In this document: piece by piece, positions 22,937 to 34,224 of the stretch
Numbering within the stretch: position 1 is the stretch's first letter
Layout of the letters: every line of letters begins with the position of its first letter
Assembly (NCBI RefSeq): GCF_050908995.1
Contig: NC_135129.1
Span: forward strand, 1,488,001-1,552,000
Direction: 5' to 3'
Origin: Andrena cerasifolii
Taxonomy: Eukaryota > Arthropoda > Insecta > Hymenoptera > Andrenidae
Length of the DNA: 64,000 nt
Notes under the pieces: generated by a model
What the model was told of the DNA's origin: nothing
Database searches by the model: none
The model's input: only the letters and a program-made list of their open reading frames with translations
Position numbers and translations under genes: made by a program

Positions 22937-25700
22937 ACGTTGGAAATAATTGTTTAGATGCTTTCCAGAAAATATAAGCTTGCAAAAAGTAGTTTTGACC
23001 AGTGGGGTTGTGGAGCGAGAGGAGTACTTTTACGAGGAGCTCAGAGAAAGAAGTATTAATTTTTAGTAATTAATCTGAAAAATCTCTGATGATTATATTC
23101 TTCAGCTAACCGTGCCCGGATCGCTAGAGATTTGGAGCAGATTATTTTTCAGATGCATAGGTTCATCGCATTCACACCCTGTATGTATCCACTACTATGT
23201 ATATCGAATTCGTTCAGGGCCAAATAACGCTGCAGCCGATTCTTAAGTTTCCCCAATAAACGAACGCTCTTTCTATCGCGTGCCCGGCAACTCGTTAATT
23301 AACGAGGCGTCGCTCGATCGAAAAGTTTCGATTTTAATGAGTCCCGCATACCGTGGAATCCTCCTAACACCCATATCACCGTAGTTTTCTTTTTGCGTGT
23401 CGAAAATAAATGCATGATTCATGTGCTCGGAGAATTTAAAAGAAGAAAACAAAAAGTAAGAAAGAAAAACGGAACTCGGCATAATCAAGCGCTATTGGAA
23501 AGAGCTACTACGAGAAACTTAATTTACGAGCCTATCAAGATACACGGTGAATTGGATACTAGACTAAACAGGGACGTGCTTTCGAGGTATTTTAATTGGG
23601 AAAAGTATTTCCCAGCGAGGGACTTTCTTGAACGCTTAAGGTGCCCCCGAATTAAAGGAGGAACAAATTAGGAAAAAGTGGCGCGAGAAAAGAGACGCGT
23701 ATGGGAAAGAGACGCCCGGTGGCCCTTTATCCTCCAGACGCTAATAGACTCTCGAATCGCTTAATAAAAAATGCATCCTGGCTATTTTCTGCTTACGTGA
23801 ATAGTCTACATGTTCCACGTTCCCTGTACAATCGTCTTCTAAATATATTTCAATGTTACGGCGGAGTTTGTCGAGTCAATTGGCGTTTAAAAAAAGGCAC
23901 AGCAAAACGTTTATACAACATCGTGTCGGATGGTCCTTGCATATAGGATCAATGTTTTCAGAGGATGTACGCTCCCCTTGAATGGAATGTACACGGGCAT
24001 GCAAAGAGGACTGCTTAAACTTCCGCTAGAATATACAGAATATTACAGACATTTCTTTTTACCTTTATGTCGCCCTATCCACGATTCCGTTTTCACGTGA
24101 TAACGTTGGCACAGCGCGAGATCGATGAAACCCGTATACTACACACGCACAAACGCACCGGGGACAACTACGAACCCGACGAAACAAGCACGTCGGTGTG
24201 AGGACACGCAAGAGCCACGAGATTTTGTTTCCCTATTTTCACGAGGGAAAACGAAGCACCGAAAACTCGCAAAGGTTCGATAAGACAACGCCCTTTTCCC
24301 CGACGAGAAGAGGTTAACAAACTCCAGCCAGCATGAACGTCGTCGGTTTTTAGTTATGCTCTATATCCTGCACGTCCTTGATCCCCTAACCCGTAAACAT
24401 ACTAAACTGACAAAAAAGCGAGTATGTTTTAATAATCCTGGCGCGCCATCTTCTAGCGCGGCTAATTCAAACGGGCGTGATTGGTCTAAGGAGCATTAAG
24501 GCCGGTCTTTAACTTAACCTTCGCGAATGCCGGCTGATTTTTATGGAAATTAATAATACAGATTTTGTAACGCTAAGACGTAGATAATTGAACGATCGTA
24601 ACTAGAAGTTCTGAGATGTAGGGATGATGGGACATAGCTATTAATTTGGATACACAGATTTACTGAATCGTGTTGCTTATAGAGAGCGAGAGAATTAACG
24701 GGTGGATAATGGTGGAGGCGTGTAACCGTTAGATCACGTCTGAATTCACGATCAAAACCTACGAAGGATAATTAATATTCCGCTGAGTAACCTTCGCAGC
24801 GTCCAACGAGAAGCGTAGCTAGCAGGCGAACTTCGCGCTCGTGCATTCAAAAGCAGAAAAAAAAATGCGACCCAACGGTCTAATTTCCTCCTTTCAATGA
24901 AGTTAACGTTAATTCCGCGAGAACGAGAGGTAGACTCGAGCATTATGCACAAAGAGGCTATTCAATGCGACACTAAATTATCGGCAACGGTTGATTCGAA
25001 TTCTTTCACCCCACCCCCATAACCACTGATTAAACGAAACCGTGATAGGATTGCGAACGTTCATTCCAGGCACATTTTGTATCGTTCATTTAACAAATTC
25101 TAACTAATTCTGAATGAAATGCTACGACTTTATTTCTGGCTGGTTGAAAGTCATTGATGTAATTTGCTTGATAACAGAAAGTTGTAGTCATCCATTAAAG
25201 GAATATTAGATACGCGCTAGTATAACTACAATAATAAATTCGTTGAATTAGATGTTATAATTCGAATAGCTTGTAGGATGTGGGCGATTGGGAACAGTTC
25301 GAAACTATTAGAAACTTATCGCAGGGGAACCGTTTAAGGGTGAATTGGCTGATGGGAATCGATGGACCGACAGACAAGGAACCCTATTAAATCCTCGGAA
25401 AGTAGTCTAGGGGGAATGAAATCGGCGTTCTAGCCTGTCGCCGAAAAGACGATCGAAGGATGTATGCATTTTAACCTCCAATATCGAGAACTTACTCCAT
25501 GGGCCACGTAAAAGGTCTCGTCCACTGGGTGACGAAAATCCTGCAAGGATACGCGCCAAATCTTTTCTAGGTCATTCCACGGGGACAGGACACGCACGGT
25601 TCCACAGCTGATTTTACTCTTTACGAAGCGAGAAAGTGCAGGATATTCGTGGTACGCGGTCCGAAACGATGGACACGGAGGAGTTTATTCAATGAATTAA
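22937..25700. other. Unique-looking intergenic or intronic sequence
   Basis: No repeats and no recognisable protein in any frame; the open frames at 23.39-23.95 kb match nothing known. Because of the donor at 25713, this may be intron 1 of a leftward gene. Confidence 0.4.
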
Positions 25701-25711
25701 AACGTGTACTT

Positions 25712-25811
25712 ACCACAACGAACCACTGATAATTCACCGCGGAACTGCACGCGAACTCGTCACAGAAATCACAGCACTGACACTACGCCAAAACAGCCCC
25801 TGTGAACGACT
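25712..25811 (-). promoter_or_regulatory. Candidate transcription start and 5' UTR exon of a leftward gene
   Basis: On the minus strand an arthropod-type initiator (TCAGTC, A at 25811) is followed by about 98 bp without an ATG-led coding frame, ending at a consensus donor TTGTG|GTAAGTACACG (exon end 25714, GT at 25713). The surroundings (25.7-26.0 kb) are GC-rich and CpG-dense. The DPH7 3' end lies only about 290 bp upstream. This is inference from signal sequences; the coding exons were not found in the 25 kb to the left, so they may be beyond the window. Confidence 0.4.
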
Positions 25812-26103
25812 GACTTTTATCGAACTGGCCGCGACGAACTGCAGCTCGCGCTCCCATATTGCCATCTCCCAGCGAGTCCCGCAACTACTCCCCGTCCATC
25901 GAACAGGGATGCTTGTATCCCCTCCACGTTGCTTGCCGCGCGTGCCCGCAGCGTTCCGCCGCCGACCAATCATCTTCGACGGAGAACGTAAAAGAAATGA
26001 GCGGCGAACAGGCAGATATTTGAATGATACAAACAGGCTCATACGTACTCTGACGAAATCGAATGCTTTCAATTATGTTTTCCTCCTTTTATCGGAAGCT
26101 CGT

Positions 26104-27363
26104 TTATTCGTTCTGTAGGAATGTTGCGGATAACCTTAAAGTATGATCGTAGAAGGAACAGGTGCCGATTAATGCGACGTCACGCACTTCCCTTTTGAGT
26201 ATTCGCTTTGAGATTTCCGAGCTACTTAGCAATGACCAATCACATCCGTAGGCTATGCTCTCGTGCTCGTTGTACTCGCCAATGAGGGACGGCGATTCGG
26301 TGTTCTCGCAGTCGATTATTCTAAACCCGCCATACATGCAAGCGGCAAGCAAGTACTTGCGCGCGAAAGGGTCCCATTTTAAACGCCAAATACCGCCGCC
26401 GAGGTCGAGTTCCGAAACGGGCCGTTTAAAGTGTCGTGTGTCCCATAATCTTAGCGTCTCGTCGTAGCTGCAAAATTATAGGTAAGTTGTCGATCGCCAT
26501 GATTCTGTTATCAAACTGCTTTGTTGTTTCGATACGGCACCTTCCAGATGATAGTAAAAATTCTTTCGCCGCATTACTGTGGACACTTGTAACACCAGCA
26601 CCGTGGGCTTTGCTTACGCCAGTGGAATTGGCCCCTACTCTCGTATCGAAACGATAAAATTTACAATCATCGCCGCCTTAAATGCAATTAATCTTATGAG
26701 ATGTTTAGTATTGTTTAAATAGTATCTTTGAGATAAGCTTCTCCTACCAGTATATATCACATTCGTGTCCCAGTAATCAAATGCTGCGATCCAAGCTTCG
26801 AATTCGTGGGCAGGCCATGAATCGATTTTGCTAAGTTCGCTTTCGTTTATCTCGAGCAATGATACGAAACCTTTTGAGTCACTGACTACGATTTTAGGAT
26901 TCGATTCATTATCGTGCGTCCATTTTCCGGTACACCAGTCCAAAGATAACGCAAGAGTTTCGCCTCCGTCAGTAATTCTCTTTTCGATTAGTAATTCTAA
27001 ACTCTCCTTTTGGTCGTTGCTTTTTAATTCGTATATTTGCAAGTAGCCTAAAGAATTCACTACGCCCAGTAGAATTTTATCTTGATACTTAACATGTGCC
27101 CACTTCGTGTCTAACACTGCAGGCACTTCTAACTTCTGTAATAGCATTAGATGTCCGTTGTCCGCGACTCGAAACATATAGATCCTTCCTAATCGTTTCG
27201 AGGACGTGGATCTATCCAATGTTTCTTCATCTTCTTTTCTCAACTGGTACGTTCCACACACGAATATATCTTGGAAAGCATTGGCTGGGCACCATTCCAC
27301 AGAATCGGCAGAATATTCGGTGTCGAAGCTATCCAGAGTCTTGAACATGGTTGATTTGTCCAT
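26104..27363 (-). CDS. DPH7: DPH7/WDR85 homologue, diphthine methyl ester hydrolase (3 exons)
   Basis: Three exons: 27363-26748, 26676-26541 and 26467-26104. The introns are 71 and 73 bp, both GT..AG, and the phases join to an uninterrupted 371-residue protein. The start is the ATG at 27363; the frame is open a few codons upstream but without another ATG. Seen: a WD-type motif GGDDCKFYRFDTR (about residues 206-218) rebuilt across intron 1, SYDETLRLWDTR (251-262) rebuilt across intron 2, then LLAACMYGGFRIIDC, a YGCDWS motif and a C-terminal CSFYDHTLRL. These match the order and wording of human DPH7 (WDR85). The family removes the methyl ester from the diphthine intermediate on elongation factor 2 before the final amidation of diphthamide, in the cytoplasm. 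The human protein is about 80 residues longer, mainly in the linker before the last motif. No disruption is visible, so the gene is probably functional. An AATAAA overlaps the stop codon (26107-26102). Confidence 0.93.
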
Positions 27364-27485
27364 CTGCAACACACAACCCTTCGGTTGATGAATATAGATT
27401 TCTCACACTGTTATCAAGCTTGGAAATCTTATTGATGGTTATGATTAGTTTAAACAGAGATATGAGATTCACGCGCACACACAGC

Positions 27486-28522
27486 TTTATTTGTACTATA
27501 AATATTACAATTATATAAATACGGCATACAATATTTAAATTATTACATGTTCACAATTATTCACTCGAATACAAACATACGCAATTGTACACAGTTATTT
27601 CTAATCGTACATTATTATTATTATTAAGAAACAGACTTTCTTTAAAAGCATTTGGTACATAGTGACTTTTCTAAATAATAGTAAGAGTTTAGTTTATACG
27701 TGTAAAACATGGCGTTCGTAAATTCTATGTCTTGGATGAAAGCCATGGACCTAACTGTTACGCTTCAGGAGGAATTGATTCGTTAGCTTTCTCTTAAAAG
27801 TAGTAAATTCTCGCAATTCTGAGCAAACGTTCATTTCGGTATCATAGGAACTTCATTTGTTTTAAATTCTCACATATCGAATATGCTTATACGTGTAGCT
27901 TAAGTACAGTATAATATCTCCATATCTCTTTTACTACGAATATATATTTTGTACTATTAATGGTCCAGTAAGGAAAGTTTACTTCTTCTTAATAGCTAGT
28001 AAATATATTGTACTTCTGGAGGATTCCTACATATTTGTACTTGTGTTCAAGTCCGATAGAACGCATCGTCCGATAGACTTCATACTTGTCATTCGCATAA
28101 AATCAATCATACTTTAAAGCGTTAATAAATTATGACGTTTAATGGCTAGTACCATTGTACTCTTTGGCAGTAAAAATACGCAGACTATTATAAAAAAATA
28201 CGCGATGATGCATGAGTCTTTAATGAGTGTATAAAAATATAAAGATGTCCTGGATTTAGAAACATCTTTTTATAAATTATGTTAGGTTTTCGCTTAACGA
28301 CCATTATTCTTCTGCTAAATCTCTTGCGCGACAATGTTTCAAGGTGATAAATGTCTGAGGTAGTTAAATCGTCATTCCGATCCTTGCATATAGCATACAA
28401 GTGCAATTTCATTCTTAGCAAAAATATCTTGTACTTTCATCGTTATTTATAGTTAAATACTTGTTGAATGCTTGGTCAGTTAATGATTGTTGATATCTAT
28501 AAAACTATTTGAGACGAGTGCG
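27486..28522 (-). other. Likely long 3' UTR of the CDK2AP gene with poly(A) signal at its end
   Basis: AT-rich, unique-looking sequence with no repeat structure fills the gap between the CDK2AP stop codon and the DPH7 start. Reading leftwards, the first AATAAA on the minus strand is at 27491-27486, about 1.03 kb after the stop and 123 bp before the DPH7 ATG. A long 3' UTR ending there fits, which would leave a very short promoter for DPH7. Alternatively part of this stretch is a DPH7 5' region. Confidence 0.4.
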
Positions 28523-28801
28523 TTACTGGCGAGCACTCTTCTCAGTCTCTACTAGACACTCTCTAACTAATATACGTGCATGTACAATGCCGCGTTTAAT
28601 TTTCTCCGCAGCAGTCCGACTGCCAGCATAAGTGGGTCGCACCTCGTGACCAAGCTCTTCTATGACATTAAGTAGCTGTATATATTTCGATTGGCCAGGT
28701 ATGGTAGGAACGGTTTGTTGATGGGCTCGTGGATTCGGTACATTCAGTAAAGGCTCTGTGACTTTCGATGAAACTTCTACATTCCCTCGTTCTTCTTCCA
28801 T
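28523..28801 (-). CDS. CDK2AP1: CDK2-associated protein 1/2 (DOC-1 family) coding exon
   Basis: A 92-residue protein in one coding exon. The start is the ATG at 28801; an in-frame TAG lies two codons upstream inside a plausible splice acceptor (tttag just before AAGATG). Residues 37-92 contain the family block: QSKYIQLLNVIEELG, RPTYAGS, RGIVHAR and LVRECLVETE. Cys82 aligns with the cysteine that forms the inter-subunit disulfide in human CDK2AP1 (Cys105). The N-terminal 36 residues are divergent and low in hydrophobics. Family members are small nuclear proteins that bind CDK2 and belong to the NuRD chromatin complex. The gene lies about 1.2 kb upstream of DPH7 on the same strand. CDK2AP1 and CDK2AP2 cannot be told apart here, and invertebrates usually have a single member, so the symbol is provisional. 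Confidence 0.92.
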   Translation of the reverse strand: MEEERGNVEVSSKVTEPLLNVPNPRAHQQTVPTIPGQSKYIQLLNVIEELGHEVRPTYAGSRTAAEKIKRGIVHARILVRECLVETEKSARQ

Positions 28802-29094
28802 CTTCTAAATTTCTTTTTAAATATATACCCTAACAAATAATTTATGAAGGCATCTAAATTATAAGGATTTAAAATTCACAGTAGAACTCTTACAATTCGA
28901 CTAGCATATCAGTTTCACTTGTACAAATGAATTGATGTATTATATATTTATATGAAGACACGAGGAAACAGAATCCTTTAAGACTCGTGCGTTTGATCTA
29001 TTTTTCGATAATCTTTGTGAAACAGATGAACGGAAACAAAAATATAACCTTAAATGATAGTATGTAATTTTATTTCGTATATTGCAAATCTTAC

Positions 29095-29140
29095 CTTCAA
29101 TGAGACGTCAGTGAATCGAGAATGTACGTTTCACACTATT
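29095..29140 (-). other. Probable 5' UTR exon of the CDK2AP gene
   Basis: On the minus strand the sequence ends in GAAG followed by GTAAGATTTG, a strong donor at 29094. It is 290 bp from the acceptor just upstream of the CDK2AP ATG. A CRE-like TGACGTCT lies inside the exon. The exon's 5' limit is a guess. No transcript evidence is available to me, so this rests on the donor/acceptor pair and the absence of another start in frame. Confidence 0.5.
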
Positions 29141-29843
29141 AATAAATAAATATAAAAAAAATTAAGTGTAATATACTCGAAGTTAATTCATAACTTAGCC
29201 TTCTACCTTCCACTGCTCCCAAATGCTTACCCCCACCATGACCTACCATCGACCCCCACTTTTCAGAGATATTTGTAATCGTGGGACGTGGGTAGGGATG
29301 AACTAAAGTCTCGTTCACATTAGACCAGTTACTTGACTCAAGTCGCTTGAATTTAACAGCGAATTCGGTAACTCGCACTGACTCTGCATTGGTGCCAAAA
29401 AATGACTGGATTGGTCGATTCTTATAGAGCAAGGTTGACTAACTGGTAGCTCGCGAAAAGTAAGCAAAGTTGAAAGACTCTATACTTCGCTTGAAACTTG
29501 AAAGAAACTTGAAAGGATATTTCAAATCAAGTGAATAACAGGTTCACACTGGTAAAGTACCTACTCTCTATACCTACCAGACTCTGAGGATCGCAGTCGA
29601 AAAGAGAAGGAAAGAAGGAGAAATCCACTGATTTTATTTATTTCTAAAAGACATAGATATTATGTACAGAATTTTTATACTGGATTTTTAAATATTTACA
29701 CATTTTTTACAATTAATTCTTAAACACTGTATTGATATTTTACAATTGATCTGTACAAAAAAATTATAAGATTTTTACTAATTTATTTTTATATATAATT
29801 CTTTTGATTTTTGTAAAAGACTAATTATTTACTTGGGCTGTAC

Positions 29844-30416
29844 TTCCGAAAGGGACCGGTGGCCGATCGAGATGAAACTTGGTGGGTATTACGAGGGGTG
29901 TGGAAAGACCCCAAATATACAATTTTAGCTTCGGCAATTAATGCGTTCAAAAGATACAGGAGTAATTGTGCACAAAATGGTACATCTTACTGATTTTTTT
30001 AATCACTTTACCACGGTCCCCCCTTTTAACAATATTTCTGTTGACTTATATCGACACAACGCATTCCACTTTCCAACTTGTCCCGGGTATTATTATTGGT
30101 TGGGGCTAGACTATCGCGGAGGGCACGCGCCCGCTCGCGGGCGCGTAAAGCATGGTGGCGACCCGATACGAGTTTGGCGATGCTAAAAATGAGAGTGTGG
30201 TTACAAAATTTAAAAAATAGAAAATGGCAGGACGGTAGGGTTCCCGGGTAGGGGGGCCTGTACCAACGTCCAAACAAAATTTTAAAAAAAAAAATTAACA
30301 ATAATTTTTTATTAATATTTCGGAAACTAATAAATACCCGAAGCTACAATTTTAGATTTAGGGTCCACACCCCTCCTCCAACCCTCATTTCGATCGGTCA
30401 CCGATCCCTTTCGGAA
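29844..30416. mobile_element. MITE with long inverted ends, possible TA duplication
   Basis: TTCCGAAAGGGACCGGTGGC CGATCGA at the left is inverted on the right as TCGATCGGTCACCGATCCCT TTCGGAA. Inner blocks (GGGGTGTGGA, AATTTTAGCTTCGG) also pair. TA lies near both ends. A GCGCCCGCTCGCGGGCGC hairpin sits in its centre (about 30128-30145). Confidence 0.65.
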
Positions 30417-30598
30417 TAACATCTTTTACTTGAATACTTGTGTTATTTTTCAAATGAATTTATTAGGTCTGACAGACATGAACCTTTGATCTCAGAGGCG
30501 AATAATAATGTGTAAGAAATAAATAATAATAAAATAGAAGCTATTTTAGAGATTCAAATCGGATTCAATGTTAAATCTGTCAAGAATTTTCCAAAATC

Positions 30599-31233
30599 AA
30601 CCAGAAGAAAAATGCTGTACGGAATTTTTAAAAACACTTAAAGTAGATACTGAATCAATTTGTAAAGAGACTTTCAAAAATAAAATGTCATGGAAAAAGG
30701 ACAGACAGTTTCGTGTGACAGGCTGAAGATATTATGTTCTATTCCAGATATATAAAAAATAAGGCACCAAATTGGGAGCAAAAATTACAGCAGTATTTTT
30801 ATCCAAAGGTGTTTAAAAAAAACAAAAGCCATAAAGCACGGCATCAAATATGAACCATCAGCAAGGAGTGCTTATGAAAAATACACTGGTGTTAAAGTTG
30901 AACAAATAGATTTAGTTGTACTAGAAATAAATCCCTGGCTAGGATATAGCCAAGACGGTGTGACTTTAGATGAAAATAGCAAACCTAACGAATTAATAGA
31001 AATTAAGTATCCAGTCTGTGGTAAAACGAAATCTATATCAGGCATTGCTCAGTCTTACATATTTAAATAAGGATTTAACATTGATTTAAAAACATAACTA
31101 TTTTGCACAGATTCGACTTGGAATGGCAATCTTGAATATGCAAGCAAGCAACTTTATTGTATACGCGTCTTTTGATAATAGTTTTCTTATTATAACAGTT
31201 CAATTTGATCCAGAATTTACGTTTAAAAAATAG
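30599..31233 (+). pseudogene. Decayed YqaJ-family nuclease gene of an ISL2EU-type transposon
   Basis: Reading frames on the plus strand, broken by at least two frameshifts (near 30720 and in the A-run near 30825) and by two stops (31068 and about 31095), together spell a YqaJ/lambda-exonuclease-like domain. Seen in order: KHGIKYEPSARSAYEKYTGV, NPWLGYSQDGV, ELIEIKYPVCGK, then QIRLGMAILNM and FIVYASFDNSFLIITVQF. The acidic residue in the EPSA motif, the Asp of GYSQDG and the ExK of LIEIKYP correspond to the metal-binding catalytic positions of the family. The gene faces the THAP/DDE transposase remnant, 170 bp away and convergent. ISL2EU transposons of arthropods are reported to carry a second, nuclease-type protein, which fits. 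It is not functional here because of the breaks. Confidence 0.85.
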
Positions 31234-31405
31234 TTACCACAATGTAATGTTGCAGCACGTTTGTATTAAGGAGGGATTAATAAAATAAATTATGATTAAA
31301 GTAAAATGCATTTACACAAAAAAAAATTTATGCAAACATTTTATAAAATATATATTATAAGTTACACATACTTTTAAAAATTTAATTTACATTTTTACTA
31401 TGAAG

Positions 31406-33063
31406 TTATGTTGACGAACAAAATTTGTCATCATTGAAAATAGGATTGCTTAGATTTACGACTGCACATAAAATGGTTACATCTTCTCACTTTTTGGTAC
31501 AAGATGCCATTTTACTACTCAGTATTTCAAATACTTTTAATCGTTGCTTCAGTCTTCCAACATGCACTCATGCGCTCGCAATATCTGCATTCTCTACAGT
31601 ATCATCTGCAGAGAATTGAACTTGATCCTTAAGGAATGGTGCTTTAATCAAGTTTACATTATATTCGGAACATAAATCACCTATTAAAATACCTCTGTTC
31701 ACCATTACTGGCACACCATCCTGTAGTTGTTGCAGCAAAAGATTTTGTTCAAATATTGCTTTATCCGAGGCCTTGCCTCCGTACAGTTTGCTTACAAAAG
31801 ATATTATCCGACCTAGTGTTACTCCTGTCATAAATTTTATAGTGTATCTTCCTTTATAATTTAAATAAATTGTTACTTGACAACAAATTCTTTGGTTTCT
31901 GTATTTCTATCTCGTGTCAGTATATTTATTTAAACATAATGGGATGTTTCTCAAAATTTCATCTCCTGATAGGAAATGAATATATGGCCTTAAAATGTCA
32001 CATAAAATGTCCAACATATTACAAATAACTTCTGAACAATATCTGTGACTAGCCGCTGGGAACAAAATAGATAGAAATGAGTAACTTAAATTCTGTTTTA
32101 GTTTTATAAAAGTCATTAAAACTCTTTCGCAAATAGTATTATCCCATTGTGCTTGCTTAATTGAGTTGTAGCTCTTCGTCAGTTTTAAAAAAATTAAAAA
32201 AATAAGTACTGCTTAAATTGCCACTTTTGACTTGTACTTTAACATCAATCAAAGTTGGTTCTTGCGCAATAGCACCGGATTTTTCTCCTACATTCACTTC
32301 TTCAAGGGGTGTGTCACTCCAAGCAGCAGTAAGAGTATTGTCCTCTTCAACAAGATAGCAATTGCACTTGGTTTCCTCTTTTCTTGAATTTAACTCGATA
32401 CGTTTCACACACTTTGCCAGTCGAATTTCTTTTTTTAACATCTTTACCCGAAGGTTTATGAGTTCTTATTCTTGACTGTGGTAAATTAACAGTTGGTACA
32501 GCTGTTCCTTTCAAAAAACGTGCTCCAGCTGGGTAATCTAAAAAAATTAAAATAATATGAAAAAATTGACCGCTTAACTAATTATTTATTATCTATCAGA
32601 ATATAAATTTAATTTTTATCAAATGTAAATATATTAGCTTAAAATAATATACATATATTATAGTTAATTATATTGTGAGGTTAAATATTTAAATAATGAT
32701 TGAAATTTATAATACAATTGATATGCATACTAAAATTCAATAATTCAATAGAAAATTTGAGAATAATAATTTACCTGGTCTTGTGAATACAGAGTAGTCA
32801 TCTTTAACAAAATGAAGCGAGCAAACTCTCATACTTTGCGTCACTTCTTTCCCCATTTTTAAAATTTTTTCCCACAACTTCCTTCTGTCAATCATTTCCG
32901 ATTGTCCTAGTTTATTTACATGATTAATTTGCACTTTGCCGGCTTTAGGGAAGTGGTGGAAGCTCAATTCTGGATTCCTGCAGGCTTTACTATTGCAACC
33001 GAAAACACAGCAGAATATTTTGCTTTTCGACGCTTTTGGTGGAAATTGCACTCCGGCCTCCAT
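31406..33063 (-). pseudogene. Decayed THAP/DDE transposase gene of an ISL2EU-type transposon
   Basis: Exon 1 (33063-32775) starts MEAGVQFPP and encodes a THAP zinc finger: CVFGC, FHHFPK, RKLWEKI and VCSLHF. A 237-bp GT..AG intron (32774-32538) follows. Exon 2 continues GARFLKGTAVPTVNLPQSR, shifts frame in an A7 run at 32430-32436, then runs to a stop at 32157. Further left are remnants of a DDE_Tnp_4-type transposase: LMTFIKLKQNLSYSFLSILF (about 32116), then LYGGKASDKAIFEQ, PVMVNRGILIGDLC, LIKAPFLK and DTVENADIASA. The catalytic Asp expected in the MV(D)RG motif is Asn. A TGA replaces the Arg codon after IASA, a CpG-decay change, and a second TGA occurs 26 codons on. The C-terminal NLSNPIF block is still readable and ends in TAA at 31406. 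The gene is dead. Confidence 0.87.
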
Positions 33064-33382
33064 AACTAAAAGTAAATTGATTATAGTAGAACAATTTATA
33101 CGCAGAAATGTTATCACAATCAAGTTAAAATGTTAATGTTAATCCATTTATTACACACTTTCAATATGCTGCAGCAGGCAGCGACCCACTCTTTCAGGTT
33201 CTGATCAGGTTCGGGCGGAAATCCCGTACCCATGGACATAGGAATATAGGGACGGAGGAATAGTTGCGGGGGTTGATATCCTTGCGGGAGGGGCGACGAG
33301 GTAACATACGCCTTCTTTCTATTGGCTGTTGCTTCGCAAAAGCGCAGTGATGCGTAATGATGAACGTTTGTCGCGTCGCAAG

Positions 33383-33880
33383 CTTAGAGCATATACTACT
33401 GGAGGTCTCATCTGTGATGCCAGATCGGGGACGGGTTTCCTCGAGAATTTCCCCCACCTCGCGCACACTACGCCGGAGCGGCGCGTCCGTGAGTTGGACT
33501 CCGAAGCGCCGAGCTCACGGACACGCTGCTCCGGCGTAGTATTCGCGAGGTGGGGGAAATTCTCGAGGGAACCCGTCCCCGATCTGGCATCACAGGGTCT
33601 CATTGCCTTATGTTTCCTGTCCTCGAAACTGTCGCCAACATCACGCGAGAGAGAAAGACATGTGCGAACTGGAGCGAGAGAGAGAAGGATTGAGAATCTA
33701 CACTTCTCTCGCTCGCACGATGTCTTTCTCTTTCGCACGATATCGGCGCATGCGCAGTACGGTCGATTAGGAATCTATACTTCTCTCTCTCGCACCAGTT
33801 CGCATATGTCTTTCTCCCTCGCGTGATGTTGGCGACAGTTTCGAGCTCTCAATGAGACCTCCATGTCTATATGCTCTAAG
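33383..33880. mobile_element. hAT-like MITE, 8-bp duplication GTCGCAAG (copy 2)
   Basis: Same ends as 6875-7130 (CTTAGAGCATATACTACTGG), flanked by GTCGCAAG at 33375-33382 and 33881-33888. Enlarged by a nested element at 33412-33595 and by an internal repeat of the CTCGCTCGCACGATG type. Confidence 0.88.
33412..33595. mobile_element. MITE nested in MITE, 8-bp duplication GGTCTCAT
   Basis: CTGTGATGCCAGATCGGGGA CGGG..inverse, with arms of about 75 bp, flanked by GGTCTCAT at 33404-33411 and 33596-33603. Copy 1 of the host MITE has a single GGTCTCAT at this place (6900-6907), so the insertion and its duplication are directly shown. Confidence 0.92.
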
Positions 33881-34224
33881 GTCGCAAGCAGGGATAGTGG
33901 CAGCCATATTTGAAGCGTTTCTCATAGTGTGGTATGCAGGGCGCATTCACCTCATATATTTTAATAATTATAGACGCATATTTCTCTTCAATTTTCATTA
34001 TTTTTACAATTTATATTCGTGAATAATCGCTTCGTTAGTATATACTTACAATTAGACGTCTGTATGTACTAATCTGGAGCAAACACTTTTTCATAATTAG
34101 CGGTACGGAGCATGCGTAGAATGCAATCAATTAAATCCAGGCAAATGTAGGTGTCCCCCCTCCTCTCAAATACGTGTCACTCCCCTTGCCTAAAGTCGCA
34201 ACTATTCCTCCGTCCCTATGGCCG

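Larger units (their letters stand above)
33246..34219. mobile_element. Element with 23-bp perfect inverted ends, containing nested MITEs
   Basis: ATAGGGACGGAGGAATAGTT GCG at 33246-33268 is exactly inverted at 34197-34219. The interior holds the hAT-like MITE 33383-33880. No target duplication was identified. Confidence 0.6.

Noticed and set aside
29312..29560. Possible MITE with GTTCACA-like ends
   Set aside because: End similarity is short and partly in direct orientation; no target duplication.
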